A DNA stretch of 64,000 nucleotides from Pseudomonas reinekei (GTDB lineage Bacteria; Pseudomonadota; Gammaproteobacteria; Pseudomonadales; Pseudomonadaceae), in the NCBI RefSeq assembly GCF_001945365.1, contig NZ_MSTQ01000010.1, forward strand, positions 124,001 through 188,000, read 5' to 3'. How positions within the stretch are numbered: the stretch's first letter is position 1; every line of letters begins with the position of its first letter. The notes below the pieces were generated by a model. The model ran no database searches. It worked only from the letters and a program-made list of their open reading frames with translations, and was not told the origin of the DNA. A program made the translations under genes and the position numbers. Shown piece after piece: positions 29,056 through 43,065 of this stretch.

Positions 29056-29685
29056 TTATTCACTGCGACCGCGATAGCCCCAAGCCAGCATGTATTGCTC
29101 GCGGGAGCTGCCACGCGAAGAGTCCGGCTTGATCATCTGGATCTTGTCGAATTTCTTACGCGCATCCTTCAGGTAAACATCGAAACCTTCGCCCTGAAAA
29201 ATCTTGATCACAAAATTGCCACCCGGCTTGAGTATCCGTTCCGCCAAATCAAGCGCCAGCTCGCACAGAAACATGGCTTTCGGCATGTCCACTTCAGGTG
29301 TACCACTCATATTGGGGGCCATATCGGAAATCACAAGGTCCACCTGCGAATTACCCACGGCTTCAAGGATTTTTGCCAGCACTTCGTCCTCAGTGAAGTC
29401 ACCCTGGATGAAAGTCACGTCCGGAATACTGTCCATTTCCAGTATGTCCGAGGCGATCAGGCGCCCCTGACCACCGATCAGTCGGCTAGTGACCTGCGAC
29501 CAGCCACCGGGCGCCGCCCCCAGGTCGACAACGCTCATGCCAGGACGGATCAGCTTGTATTTCTCCTGGACCTCCAGAAGCTTGTAACTTGCACGCGAGC
29601 GGTAGCCATCCTTCTGCGCCTGCTTCACATAGGGATCATTGACATGTCTTTTCAGCCAACCAAGGCTTGTCTTGGAACGCGCCAT
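29056..29685 (-). CDS. rlmE: 23S rRNA (uridine-2'-O-)-methyltransferase RlmE (FtsJ)
   Basis: Methylates U2552 of 23S rRNA late in 50S assembly; a heat-shock protein in E. coli. The 209-aa Rossmann methyltransferase has the SAM motif DLGAAPGGWSQ and the K-D-K-type residues in DMAPNMSG and FVIKIFQGEG. It lies upstream of ftsH on the same strand with a 202-bp gap and is divergent from yhbY. Confidence 0.97.
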   Translation of the reverse strand: MARSKTSLGWLKRHVNDPYVKQAQKDGYRSRASYKLLEVQEKYKLIRPGMSVVDLGAAPGGWSQVTSRLIGGQGRLIASDILEMDSIPDVTFIQGDFTEDEVLAKILEAVGNSQVDLVISDMAPNMSGTPEVDMPKAMFLCELALDLAERILKPGGNFVIKIFQGEGFDVYLKDARKKFDKIQMIKPDSSRGSSREQYMLAWGYRGRSE

Positions 29686-29740
29686 TGGGCACCTCTTTGA
29701 TAAGGGTCGTGATTAATTGGGCGGATCCACGAACCCTCGG

Positions 29741-29761
29741 GTAAAATGGCCGCCATTTTAC
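29741..29761. promoter_or_regulatory. Palindrome in the rlmE-yhbY divergent promoter region
   Basis: A 9-bp inverted repeat GTAAAATGG / CCATTTTAC with a 3-nt loop lies 25 bp before yhbY. It contains a TAAAAT that could be the yhbY -10 box. No regulator is identified. Confidence 0.35.
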
Positions 29762-29786
29762 AGAATCCAGACGAAAGGGTCAGATT

Positions 29787-30095
29787 ATGCCGCTCACTCC
29801 AGAGCAGAAGAAACAGTACAAATCCATTGGCCACCACCTGAAACCAGTTCTGATTGTGGCAGACAACGGTTTGACTGAAGGTGTCCTCGCCGAACTTGAA
29901 CGCGCCTTGGCGGATCACGAGCTGATCAAGATCAAGCTCAACATCCTCGATCGCGAATCGCGCCTGGCGTCCATTGCAGAACTGTGCAAGGTCGGCAAAG
30001 CGGATCTCGTCCAGGTCATCGGCAAGATGGCACTGATTTACCGCAAGAACTTCAGCGTCAACAAGCAGCTGTCGAACGTTCATCGCTTCAAGTGA
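29787..30095 (+). CDS. yhbY: YhbY/CRS1 RNA-binding protein
   Basis: A 102-aa CRM-domain protein that binds pre-50S particles in E. coli. The family motif region KSIGHHLKPVLIVADNGL is present, and the short beta-alpha fold is as expected. It is convergent with the DUF4149-like gene, 9 bp apart at the stops. The divergent rlmE neighbour is also conserved. Confidence 0.93.
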   Translation: MPLTPEQKKQYKSIGHHLKPVLIVADNGLTEGVLAELERALADHELIKIKLNILDRESRLASIAELCKVGKADLVQVIGKMALIYRKNFSVNKQLSNVHRFK

Positions 30096-30104
30096 TGACA
30101 AGGG

Positions 30105-30509
30105 TCACGGGTGTGCTTCGCGCACCCTGCCACTCCATCCCGGCACCGGCTGCAAGACCAGAACCAGCCCGGAAAAGCCCAACACCAGATAGCTGAACAC
30201 CTGCCAACGCACCGCATCCGGCCAGCCAATGCGCACCGCGATGTACATCGCGCACGCATAAAACGCGATCAACAGCAGTTGCCCACGAATATCGAGCCAT
30301 AGACTGACAAGGCCCTCGGCCTGAATCAGCACCAAAGCCTGAAAAATCACACACGCTGCGGCGAAGCCGATCATCAGCGCATTCAACATGCTTGCTATCT
30401 CATCAATCAGCAGCGGCGCCAGGCCTATGCGCCCCAGCACCGGCAGCAGACCGATGTGCAACAGCCACAAGCCGCCGACCCACAACATCTGGGTCAACTG
30501 CCAAAGCAT
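30105..30509 (-). CDS. DUF4149-like inner-membrane protein
   Basis: A small membrane protein of 134 aa with four hydrophobic segments, at about residues 3-28, 38-65, 75-95 and 100-125. The start MLWQLTQMLWVGGLWL is chosen because the longer frame reaches within 28 bp of greA with a basic non-conserved extension. It lies between greA and the convergent yhbY. The family has no known role; automated pipelines sometimes call it an MFS protein, which four segments do not support. Confidence 0.75.
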   Translation of the reverse strand: MLWQLTQMLWVGGLWLLHIGLLPVLGRIGLAPLLIDEIASMLNALMIGFAAACVIFQALVLIQAEGLVSLWLDIRGQLLLIAFYACAMYIAVRIGWPDAVRWQVFSYLVLGFSGLVLVLQPVPGWSGRVREAHP

Positions 30510-30537
30510 CGCGCCCGCACGAAGCGGGCGCCTGCCG

Positions 30538-31016
30538 TTAGATGTGGCGAACTTCGACAATCTCGTACTCGATAACGCCACCCGGCGTTTTTACGGCAAC
30601 GACATCACCCTCTTCCTTGGCAATCAAGGCGCGAGCCAATGGCGAACCCACCGAAATCTTGCCGAGTTTGAAGTCTGCCTCGTCCTCACCCACGATGTGG
30701 TAAGTGACGCGCTCATCCGTCTCGACGTTGGCGATTTCAACGGTAGTGCCGAAAATCACTTTGCCGGTGTGAGGAATGGTCGTGACATCGATGATGACCT
30801 GATTCTGAATCCGGCCTTCGATATCACGGATCCGCGCCTCGACCATACCCTGCTGCTCGCGAGCAGCGTGGTATTCGGCGTTTTCTTTCAAGTCACCCAA
30901 CTCACGAGCCGTACCGATGTCCTGGCTGAGCTTCGGACGAACGACCTTGGTCAGGTGTGCATGTTCTTCTTCCAGGGCGCGAGCGCCCTGAACGGTCATT
31001 GGGTACTTCGTTATGC

Positions 31017-31020
<4 letters not shown>
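30538..31020 (-). CDS. greA: Transcription elongation factor GreA
   Basis: Stimulates RNA polymerase backtracked-RNA cleavage. The 160-aa protein has an N-terminal coiled-coil hairpin (about 1-75, with the acidic LEEEHAHLT and GDLKENAEYH tip motif) and an FKBP-like C-terminal domain. Its start overlaps the carB stop by 4 bp (ATGA), indicating coupled translation. Confidence 0.97.
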
Positions 31021-34238
<3,218 letters not shown>

Positions 34239-34356
34239 GGGTTTGTCACTCAAATCCGCAGGTCAGTCGGCAAGCCGTCTTGTTCAATCTGTGAAGCCTT
34301 GAGGGGGCCGCCGATTTCGGGACCACCCTCAAGCTTTGCTGCATCAGGGCGAGCGA

Positions 34357-35493
34357 TCAGCGTCGCTTGGCCATCTCATTGATGAAGCGATCGAACAATG
34401 GCGCTACGTCGTTCGGGCCAGGGCTGGCTTCCGGGTGACCCTGGAAGCTGAAGGCGCTCTTGTCGGTACGCTCGATCCCTTGCAGGGTGCCGTCGAACAG
34501 CGATTTGTGGATCGCGCGGACGTTGGCTGGGAGGGTCGCTTCGTCTACCGCAAAACCGTGGTTCTGGCTGGTGATCATCACCACACCGGTATCCAGGTCC
34601 TGGACCGGGTGGTTGGCACCGTGGTGGCCGTGACCCATTTTCAGGGTCTTGGCGCCAGAGGCCAGGGCCAGCAGCTGGTGACCGAGGCAGATACCGAAGA
34701 CCGGGATCTCGGTTTCCAGCACTTCCTTGATGGCCTGGATCGCGTAGTCGCAAGGCTCAGGATCGCCTGGGCCGTTGGACAGGAACACGCCGTCCGGTTT
34801 CAGGGCCAGCACGTCGGCAGCAGGGGTCTGAGCAGGCACCACGGTCACGCGGCAGCCGCGCTCGACCAGCATGCGCAGGATGTTCACTTTGACGCCGTAG
34901 TCGTAAGCAACCACGTGATACGGCAGCTCGGAAGCTTCGATGGTCGCGTGGCTGTCAGTTTTCAGATCCCAGACAGTGGAGCGCCACTCGTAGGCGTCCT
35001 TGGTGCTGACGACTTTCGCCAGGTCCATGCCTTTCAGGCCCGGGAAGCCCTGGGCTGCGGCGATGGCAGCCTCTTCGGAAATGTTGTCACCGGCCATGAT
35101 GCAGCCGTTCTGCGCGCCTTTTTCACGCAGGATACGCGTCAGGCGGCGGGTGTCGATACCGGCAATGGCCACCACGTTGTTGGCCTTCAGGTAATCGGAC
35201 AGGGACATCGTGTTACGCCAGTTGCTCGCAACCAGTGGCAGATCACGAATGACCAGGCCAGCCGACCAGACACGGTTGGACTCAGCATCTTCCGGGGTGG
35301 TACCGGTGTTGCCGATGTGCGGGTAAGTCAGGGTAACGATCTGTTGGGCGTAGGAAGGATCGGTAAGGATTTCCTGATAGCCGGTCATTGCGGTGTTGAA
35401 CACCACCTCACCAACGGTTTGACCGTCGGCTCCAATGGCTTCGCCGCGAAAAATGCTGCCATCAGCAAGGGCGAGTATGGCTGGCTTAGTCAA
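34357..35493 (-). CDS. carA: Carbamoyl-phosphate synthase small subunit
   Basis: Glutaminase subunit supplying ammonia to CarB. The 378-aa protein has the nucleophile Cys269 (FGICLGHQ) and the His353/Glu355 pair (QGHPEASP). The start is TTG at 35493, supported by GGGAGG at 35499-35504, 5-nt spacing, and the family N-terminus TKPAILALADGSIF. The stop of an upstream in-frame reading frame overlaps this TTG (TTGA), as noted in the findings. Confidence 0.97.
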   Translation of the reverse strand: MTKPAILALADGSIFRGEAIGADGQTVGEVVFNTAMTGYQEILTDPSYAQQIVTLTYPHIGNTGTTPEDAESNRVWSAGLVIRDLPLVASNWRNTMSLSDYLKANNVVAIAGIDTRRLTRILREKGAQNGCIMAGDNISEEAAIAAAQGFPGLKGMDLAKVVSTKDAYEWRSTVWDLKTDSHATIEASELPYHVVAYDYGVKVNILRMLVERGCRVTVVPAQTPAADVLALKPDGVFLSNGPGDPEPCDYAIQAIKEVLETEIPVFGICLGHQLLALASGAKTLKMGHGHHGANHPVQDLDTGVVMITSQNHGFAVDEATLPANVRAIHKSLFDGTLQGIERTDKSAFSFQGHPEASPGPNDVAPLFDRFINEMAKRR

Positions 35494-35537
35494 GAAGACC
35501 TCCCGTAAATAAAGCCTGAAAGGGCGATCGCAGGTTG

Positions 35538-35575
35538 TAAAAAAGCGGAGTGACGTATGGACACGTCACCCCGCT
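35538..35575 (-). terminator. Attenuator (intrinsic terminator) in the carAB leader
   Basis: On the minus strand GCGGGGTGACGTG and TACGTCACTCCGC form a long stem with a 4-nt loop, followed by TTTTTT. It lies 45 bp before carA, so RNA polymerase would stop here unless antiterminated. Attenuation control of carAB by pyrimidines or arginine has been described for pseudomonads; whether it uses this hairpin is inference. Confidence 0.7.
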
Positions 35576-35753
35576 TCTTCACTGAATTATTCTGCGCGCT
35601 TTTAGTGGACACACTAAAGCTGTAGCTTACAGAAAAAGGCCTTTTTGGTCTACCGCCAATGAGCCTTAAAGGCTGGAGAATGCGACAGGACGTCGCCTGG
35701 CGGAACAAAACCGGGCTCAAACGCTGCGCGCGAGCCCGATTTTCGGGTGCATC

Positions 35754-36557
35754 TTAACGCAAGTCGAGCACGTCTTGCATGTCGTATAGACCAGGCTCAC
35801 GCCCGTCAAGCCACAATGCAGCACGTACTGCCCCCTTGGCGAAAGTCATGCGACTGGATGCCTTGTGCGTGATCTCGACACGCTCACCGTCAGCGGCGAA
35901 CAGCACAGTGTGATCACCGACGATATCGCCAGCACGCACCGTGGCGAAACCGATGGTCTCGCGATCACGCGCACCGGTCTGACCTTCACGACCGTAAACC
36001 GCGACCTTCTTCAGATCACGACCCAAGGCATCAGCGATCACTTCGCCCATACGCACGGCCGTACCGGACGGCGCGTCGACTTTATGGCGATGGTGGGCCT
36101 CGGTGATTTCGATATCGACATCATCGCCCAACACGCGAGCAGCGGTGTCGAGCAGCTTCAGGCAGAGGTTCACCCCCACGCTGAAGTTGGCGGCGAAGAC
36201 GATCGGGATATCCTTGCCCGCCTCAGCCAACAACTCCTTTTCTTCAACGCTGAAGCCGGTCGTGCCGATGATCATTGCCTTGTTGTGCTTACGGCAGAAC
36301 GCGAGGTTCTTCAGGGTCACCGTCGGGTGCGTGAAGTCGATCAGGACGTCGAACTCATCGACCACCCGATCCAGATCGCCCGACAGCGGCACGCCGATGC
36401 GACCGATTGCAGCCAACTCACCAGCGTCAGCGCCGACCAGCGTACTGTCAGGACGATCCACCGCCGCCGTCAAACCGGCACCCGGCGCTTGCTGAACGGC
36501 CTCAATCAGGGTTTTGCCCATGCGCCCGGCGGCGCCCATCACTGCTATACGTCGCAT
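35754..36557 (-). CDS. dapB: 4-hydroxy-tetrahydrodipicolinate reductase
   Basis: NAD(P)H-dependent reductase in lysine and peptidoglycan-precursor synthesis. The 267-aa protein has the Rossmann motif VMGAAGRMGK (residues 6-15) and the catalytic His155/His156 and Lys159 in EAHHRHKVDAPSGTA. It lies between dnaJ and carA, the order in many pseudomonads. Confidence 0.98.
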   Translation of the reverse strand: MRRIAVMGAAGRMGKTLIEAVQQAPGAGLTAAVDRPDSTLVGADAGELAAIGRIGVPLSGDLDRVVDEFDVLIDFTHPTVTLKNLAFCRKHNKAMIIGTTGFSVEEKELLAEAGKDIPIVFAANFSVGVNLCLKLLDTAARVLGDDVDIEITEAHHRHKVDAPSGTAVRMGEVIADALGRDLKKVAVYGREGQTGARDRETIGFATVRAGDIVGDHTVLFAADGERVEITHKASSRMTFAKGAVRAALWLDGREPGLYDMQDVLDLR

Positions 36558-36567
36558 GCCCGTCTCC

Positions 36568-37692
36568 TTACAAATCGCCGAAGAAGCGCTTCACGCCTTC
36601 GAACCAGCCGGTGGTTTTCGGCGAATGGCTGTTGTCGTCCGCCAGGGAACTGCGGAACTCCTCGAGCATTTCGCGCTGACGACGACTCAGGTTGACCGGC
36701 GTCTCGACTGCCACACGGCACATCAAGTCACCGGCACCGCCGCCACGCACGGGCGCCACGCCTTTGCCACGAACACGGAACTGCTTGCCGGTTTGAGTCC
36801 CTTCAGGGATTTTCAGTTTGACCCGGCCATCAAGGGTCGGAATCTCCAGCTCGCCGCCCAGCGCCGCATCGACGAAGCTGATCGGCACTTCGCAGAACAG
36901 GTGCTTGCCATCGCGCTGGAAGATCGAGTGCTCGCGCACATTGATCACCACGTACAGGTCGCCAGTCGGGCCGCCCTGTGCGCCCGCCTCGCCTTCGCCG
37001 GACAGGCGAATGCGGTCACCGGTATCGACACCGGCCGGTACTTTCACAGACAGGGTCTTGTACTCTTCGACACGACCTTCGCCGTGGCAGGAATCGCACG
37101 GATCGGAAATGATCTTGCCTTGGCCATGGCAGCGCGGGCAGGTCTGCTGCACCGAGAAGAAGCCTTGCTGCATGCGTACCTGGCCAATACCGCCACAGGT
37201 AGGGCAAGTCACCGGCGAAGAACCTTTCTTCGCGCCCGAGCCATCGCACGGCTTGCAGTTGACCAGCGTCGGAACGCGGATATTCACGGTCGTGCCGCGC
37301 ACCGCTTCTTCCAGGTCCAGCTCCAGGGTGTAGCGCAAATCGCTGCCGCGCTGAGCGCCGCCACGGGAACCGCCGCGACCGCCACCGAAGAAGTCACTGA
37401 AGACATCGCCAAAAATGTCGGAGAAGTTCTGACCACCAAAACCGGCACCGCCGCCACCCATGCTCGGGTCGACACCGGCATGGCCGTACTGGTCGTACGC
37501 TGCACGTTTGCTGGAATCGGACAGCACTTCGTAGGCCTCGTTGGCCTCTTTGAACATTTCTTCCGACGCTTTGTCATCGGGATTACGGTCCGGGTGGTGC
37601 TTCATCGCCAAGCGACGGTAAGCCTTTTTCAGGTCCGCCTCGCTTGAGCCTCGTTCAACACCCAATACTTCGTAATAGTCACGCTTTGCCAT
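36568..37692 (-). CDS. dnaJ: Chaperone protein DnaJ
   Basis: Co-chaperone that stimulates DnaK ATPase and delivers substrates. The 374-aa type I J-protein has an N-terminal J domain with His33-Pro34-Asp35, a Gly/Phe-rich stretch (about 75-105), four CxxCxGxG zinc repeats (about 140-200) and the C-terminal substrate-binding domains. It follows dnaK by 298 bp. A perfect 8-bp palindrome resembling a REP arm lies in that gap. Confidence 0.98.
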   Translation of the reverse strand: MAKRDYYEVLGVERGSSEADLKKAYRRLAMKHHPDRNPDDKASEEMFKEANEAYEVLSDSSKRAAYDQYGHAGVDPSMGGGGAGFGGQNFSDIFGDVFSDFFGGGRGGSRGGAQRGSDLRYTLELDLEEAVRGTTVNIRVPTLVNCKPCDGSGAKKGSSPVTCPTCGGIGQVRMQQGFFSVQQTCPRCHGQGKIISDPCDSCHGEGRVEEYKTLSVKVPAGVDTGDRIRLSGEGEAGAQGGPTGDLYVVINVREHSIFQRDGKHLFCEVPISFVDAALGGELEIPTLDGRVKLKIPEGTQTGKQFRVRGKGVAPVRGGGAGDLMCRVAVETPVNLSRRQREMLEEFRSSLADDNSHSPKTTGWFEGVKRFFGDL

Positions 37693-37917
37693 AAGTCATT
37701 TGCACCCTTGAGGACGTTCGGCAAACCTCTCCTGAACCCTGCCGAACTCGTTGAGCCCCAATACAGGCCCGGACCCAACTCACGTCAATTCAACGATCCT
37801 GGTCTTTGTTTCGATGTGGCACTTGAGGCTCGGAAAGCAGGAGCATTCCCGGCCATGCCAGCAGCACGCGAACGCGGTCGCATACTGTAAAAATTCGCGT
37901 GTTCCAGACACGCCAAC

Positions 37918-37935
37918 GCGGGAGCAAGCTCCCGC
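37918..37935. repeat. REP-like palindrome in the dnaK-dnaJ gap
   Basis: A perfect palindrome GCGGGAGC-AA-GCTCCCGC matches the core arms of the REP element found near 46430. It may be a degenerate or solitary REP, and it could also act as an mRNA 3'-end hairpin for dnaK. The rest of the 298-bp gap shows no other gene or promoter that I can support. Confidence 0.65.
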
Positions 37936-37990
37936 GCGGCGACATCCTACCAGTCACCGCCTGAAGGCAGTCAACCGGGCGACCAACAAC

Positions 37991-39907
<1,917 letters not shown>

Positions 39908-39988
39908 GTTCACTCTCCCGAAACTTTGGATTTGGATGCCGCAGCAGTGGTGGCTAACTGCGGTAGCACTTAAACGCTTGACTTCTAA

Positions 39989-40014
39989 ATGGGGGCCTTG
40001 CGGCTAATTTCAAG
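39989..40014 (-). promoter_or_regulatory. Sigma-32 (heat-shock) promoter upstream of dnaK
   Basis: On the minus strand CTTGAA (40009-40014) and CCCCAT (39989-39994) are separated by 14 bp, an exact match to the RpoH consensus. It lies over the grpE stop codon and 82 bp before dnaK, so dnaK has its own heat-shock promoter in addition to read-through from grpE. Confidence 0.85.
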
Positions 40015-40576
40015 CCTGCTCGTCAATCGAAGGCGAAACCGGTGCCGGAGCCTTGCTGACCACGACCATTGCCGGGCGCAGCAGACGACCATTGAGCTGA
40101 TAGCCCTTCTGGAACACCTTGAGCACGCTGTTCGGCTCGAGATCGGCGCTTTCCTGCATGGCCATCGCCTGATGAAGAACGGCATTGAACGGTTCGCCAT
40201 GCGGATCGATCGCTTCCAACTGATAACGCTTCAGGGTGTCCTGGAACATTTTCAGGGTCAGTTCGATGCCTTCGCGCATCGGACGGATGCTTTCGTCATC
40301 CGGGCTCGACAACTCAAGGCCACGCTCGAGACTGTCGATGATCGGCAGCAGGTCGCCGGCGAATTTTTCCAGCGCGAATTTGTGAGCCTTTTCGACATCC
40401 TGCTCGGCGCGACGGCGGACGTTCTGCAGATCGGCGGCTACACGCAAAGCTTGATCCTGCGCGCCTGCCAGCTGCTCTTCGAGCACTTGTACACGGGCCG
40501 CCAGGTCATCACCCGAAGCTTGAGGAGCCTGATCGGCGTCTTGATTTTGCGTATCCACTGTCTGTTCGTCAGCCAT
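40010..40576 (-). CDS. grpE: Nucleotide exchange factor GrpE
   Basis: Releases ADP from DnaK and acts as a thermosensor. The 188-aa protein has the long N-terminal coiled coil (about 25-90) and a C-terminal beta-rich wing domain with HQAMAMQESADLEPNSV. The start MADEQTVDTQ is used. It is the first gene of grpE-dnaK-dnaJ and is preceded by a consensus heat-shock promoter. Confidence 0.97.
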   Translation of the reverse strand: MADEQTVDTQNQDADQAPQASGDDLAARVQVLEEQLAGAQDQALRVAADLQNVRRRAEQDVEKAHKFALEKFAGDLLPIIDSLERGLELSSPDDESIRPMREGIELTLKMFQDTLKRYQLEAIDPHGEPFNAVLHQAMAMQESADLEPNSVLKVFQKGYQLNGRLLRPAMVVVSKAPAPVSPSIDEQA

Positions 40577-40631
40577 AGAATTCTCCTTTCAATATCGTCC
40601 GCGAGCTCAACTCGCGCTTCTGCCCAGCTAT

Positions 40632-40657
40632 ATGGGGCCGCAAAATCCGGCTTCAAG
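40632..40657 (-). promoter_or_regulatory. Sigma-32 (heat-shock) promoter of grpE
   Basis: On the minus strand CTTGAA (40652-40657) and CCCCAT (40632-40637) are separated by 14 bp, matching the RpoH consensus exactly. It is 56 bp before grpE. The RNA leader would be about 50 nt. Confidence 0.88.
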
Positions 40658-40816
40658 GGGGGCGATGTGATTAACCCTACAAAAAGCTCTGCATTGGTAT
40701 TACTTGCTGCGCTAACGATTTCGTCGGATCAAACGAAACGAGCTAAGCGAGGGCATTGTCAGCCAGAAACAAAACACTGTATAAATAACCAGACCTAAAG
40801 CCTGGGAGCGGCCTTT

Positions 40817-42490
40817 ATGCTGGTGCACCTGTCCGTACATAACTACGCCATCGTTGAACATCTCGATCTCGAACTCGATCGCGGAATGAGCGTGATCACG
40901 GGTGAAACCGGCGCCGGCAAGTCGATCATGCTCGACGCCCTGGGCCTGACGCTGGGCGATCGCGCCGACAGCGGCGTGGTTCGCCCCGGCGCAGACAAGG
41001 CCGACATCCTGGCAACCTTCGACCTGGCGGACATTCCGGAAGCCAGCACCTGGCTGGCCGAACGCGACCTCGAAAACGACGGCCCGTGCATCCTGCGCCG
41101 GGTAATCACCGCCGAAGGACGTTCACGCGGCTATATCAACGGCACGCCCTGCCCGCTCGGCGACCTCAAGTCGCTGGGCGAGTTGCTGATCGATATCCAC
41201 AGCCAGCACGAGCACCAATCCCTGCTCAAGACGGATACCCACCGCCGCCTGCTCGACGAATACGCCGGCGCAACCGATCTCGCCCGCCAGGTACAGCTCG
41301 CCGCCCAGCGCTGGCGCCAGACTCGCCAGGAGCTCGAACGCCTCTCCAATTCCGGCGATGAGCAACGCGCCCGCCATCAACTGCTCAGCTATCAGCTGGA
41401 AGAACTGGAAAATCTCGGCCTGGGCGACAACGAACTGGAACAGCTGGAACAGGAACACAAGAACCTGACCAATGCCGAAACCTTGCTGGGGATTTGCCGG
41501 CAAGTGGTCGAGCAATGCAGCGAAAGCGACTCCGGCAACGTTTTGAATGCTCTTACCGCCAGCCTCAATCGTCTGTCGAGCGCGAACAGTTCCATCGGCG
41601 CACTCGGTGAAGCCAGCAGCCTGCTGACCAGTGCCCAGATCCAGGTGGAGGAAGCCGTCGGGGAGCTAAACCGATTCCTGGATAATTTCGATGCCGACCC
41701 TGCGCGCCTCCAATATCTGGAAGAGCGTCTCGACGCGATTTACACCATGGCGCGCAAACATCGCATCCAGCCGACCGAAGTCGCGGAGATGCAGCAACGC
41801 CTGCTGGATGAAATCGAAACCCTGAATGCCAACGACGAATCCATCGAGCGACTGAGCGAAGAGCTGGCGTCCTATGCCCGTCATTATCAGGAGAAGGCCC
41901 GGGAGCTGAGTGACTTGCGCCACCAGGCGTCAAGCAGCCTGGCCAGCGCCGTGGAGCAGGAAATCCAGCGCCTTGGCATGCCCGGCGGCCGCTTCACCAT
42001 TGAGCTTCGCCCCAATAGCAGCGATGAACTGTTGCCGAACGGCCTCGAACAGGTCGAACTGCTGGTCAGCGCAAACCCGGGCCAGCCATTAAAAGCCCTG
42101 GCGAAAGTGGCATCCGGCGGCGAACTGTCGCGGATCAGCCTGGCGATTCAGGTCATTACCGCACAGACCTCTCGCGTGCCGACCTTGGTGTTTGACGAAG
42201 TGGACGTGGGCATTGGTGGCCCGACGGCCGAAATTGTCGGCCAGTTGCTGCGTCGACTCGGCGAGCGCGGACAGGTGCTGACCGTGACCCACTTGCCGCA
42301 AGTAGCGGCACAGGGGCACCAACATCTTTTTGTCCACAAGGTACGAGGCGAAGACGCTACTCGCACGGCCGTCTCCAAATTGAGCAAGAACGATCGCGTG
42401 GAAGAGGTCGCCCGGATGCTCGGCGGCATCGATCTCACCAAGGAGTCCCTGGCTCACGCGAAAAAAATGGTGGTGGCGGCAAAAGTTTAA
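40817..42490 (+). CDS. recN: DNA repair protein RecN
   Basis: SMC-like ATPase of double-strand-break repair. The 557-aa protein has Walker A GETGAGKS at 29-36, a central coiled-coil region (about 150-370) and the C-terminal signature SGGELSR and Walker B LVFDEVDVG. The start MLVHLSVHNYAIVE is chosen. It is divergent from grpE; the LexA control seen in other species is not visible here as a clear box. Confidence 0.97.
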   Translation: MLVHLSVHNYAIVEHLDLELDRGMSVITGETGAGKSIMLDALGLTLGDRADSGVVRPGADKADILATFDLADIPEASTWLAERDLENDGPCILRRVITAEGRSRGYINGTPCPLGDLKSLGELLIDIHSQHEHQSLLKTDTHRRLLDEYAGATDLARQVQLAAQRWRQTRQELERLSNSGDEQRARHQLLSYQLEELENLGLGDNELEQLEQEHKNLTNAETLLGICRQVVEQCSESDSGNVLNALTASLNRLSSANSSIGALGEASSLLTSAQIQVEEAVGELNRFLDNFDADPARLQYLEERLDAIYTMARKHRIQPTEVAEMQQRLLDEIETLNANDESIERLSEELASYARHYQEKARELSDLRHQASSSLASAVEQEIQRLGMPGGRFTIELRPNSSDELLPNGLEQVELLVSANPGQPLKALAKVASGGELSRISLAIQVITAQTSRVPTLVFDEVDVGIGGPTAEIVGQLLRRLGERGQVLTVTHLPQVAAQGHQHLFVHKVRGEDATRTAVSKLSKNDRVEEVARMLGGIDLTKESLAHAKKMVVAAKV

Positions 42491-42505
42491 GGTACGCAGA
42501 AAGCA

Positions 42506-42538
42506 CGAAGGCGACCCTAAGGTCGCCTTCGTTCGTTT
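42506..42538. terminator. Terminator between recN and fur
   Basis: A perfect 11-bp stem CGAAGGCGACC / GGTCGCCTTCG with a 4-nt loop is followed on the plus strand by TTCGTTT. It probably ends recN and, from the other side, fur, which converge here. Confidence 0.8.
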
Positions 42539-42563
42539 CGCGAACCAGGTTCGCGCGACATGC

Positions 42564-42968
42564 TTACTTTTTCTTGCGTACGTACAGCACCAGATTGTGA
42601 TCAACCATCTCGAAACCGTACTTGTCGACGATCGCTTTCTGCAGGCGCTCGATTTCTTCGTCGAAGAATTCGATCACTTCGCTGGTTTCGACGTTGACCA
42701 TATGGTCGTGATGCTTGCCGTCGTCCAGCTCGAAGACCGCATGGCCTCCGTCAAAGTTGTGCCGCACCACAAGGCCAGCTGCCTCGAACTGAGTCAGTAC
42801 ACGGTAAACCGTGGCCAGACCGACGTCCTCACCAGCCTCCATCAGTGCCTTATAGACATCTTCAGCACTCATGTGGCGTTGCTCGGCGGAGTCGAGCATT
42901 TGCAGAATTTTGACCCGTGGCAGGGTCACTTTGAGGCCGGCTTTGCGTAGTTCGCTATTTTCAACCAT
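42564..42968 (-). CDS. fur: Ferric uptake regulator Fur
   Basis: Fe2+-dependent repressor of iron-uptake genes. The 134-aa protein has an N-terminal winged helix (about 1-80, with the DVGLATVYRVL recognition helix) and a dimerisation domain with the HHDH metal motif at 86-89. It lacks the CxxC zinc pairs of E. coli Fur and contains no cysteine at all. It is divergent from bamE and convergent with recN, the arrangement used in Pseudomonas. Confidence 0.97.
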   Translation of the reverse strand: MVENSELRKAGLKVTLPRVKILQMLDSAEQRHMSAEDVYKALMEAGEDVGLATVYRVLTQFEAAGLVVRHNFDGGHAVFELDDGKHHDHMVNVETSEVIEFFDEEIERLQKAIVDKYGFEMVDHNLVLYVRKKK

Positions 42969-42991
42969 GGTCAGCTTTCTCGCGATGCTGC

Positions 42992-43020
42992 TTCGCAGCT
43001 TCTCTTAATGCGGGTATGAT
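42992..43020 (+). promoter_or_regulatory. Predicted bamE promoter
   Basis: TTCGCA (42992-42997) and TATGAT (43015-43020) are separated by 17 bp and lie 46 bp before bamE in the fur-bamE divergent region. Assigned by inspection only. Confidence 0.4.
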
Positions 43021-43065
43021 CGGCGTTTACGTTGTCCCAGCCAAGATAGTGGAAGTCGCCCACCG

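Noticed and set aside
29652..30101. Open frame opposite yhbY
   Set aside because: It overlaps yhbY almost fully and crosses the divergent promoter region; no independent support.
35490..35720. 76-codon open frame upstream of carA as a gene
   Set aside because: Most of it lies over the attenuator and promoter region and the start is unclear. It is kept only as a possible leader in the findings.
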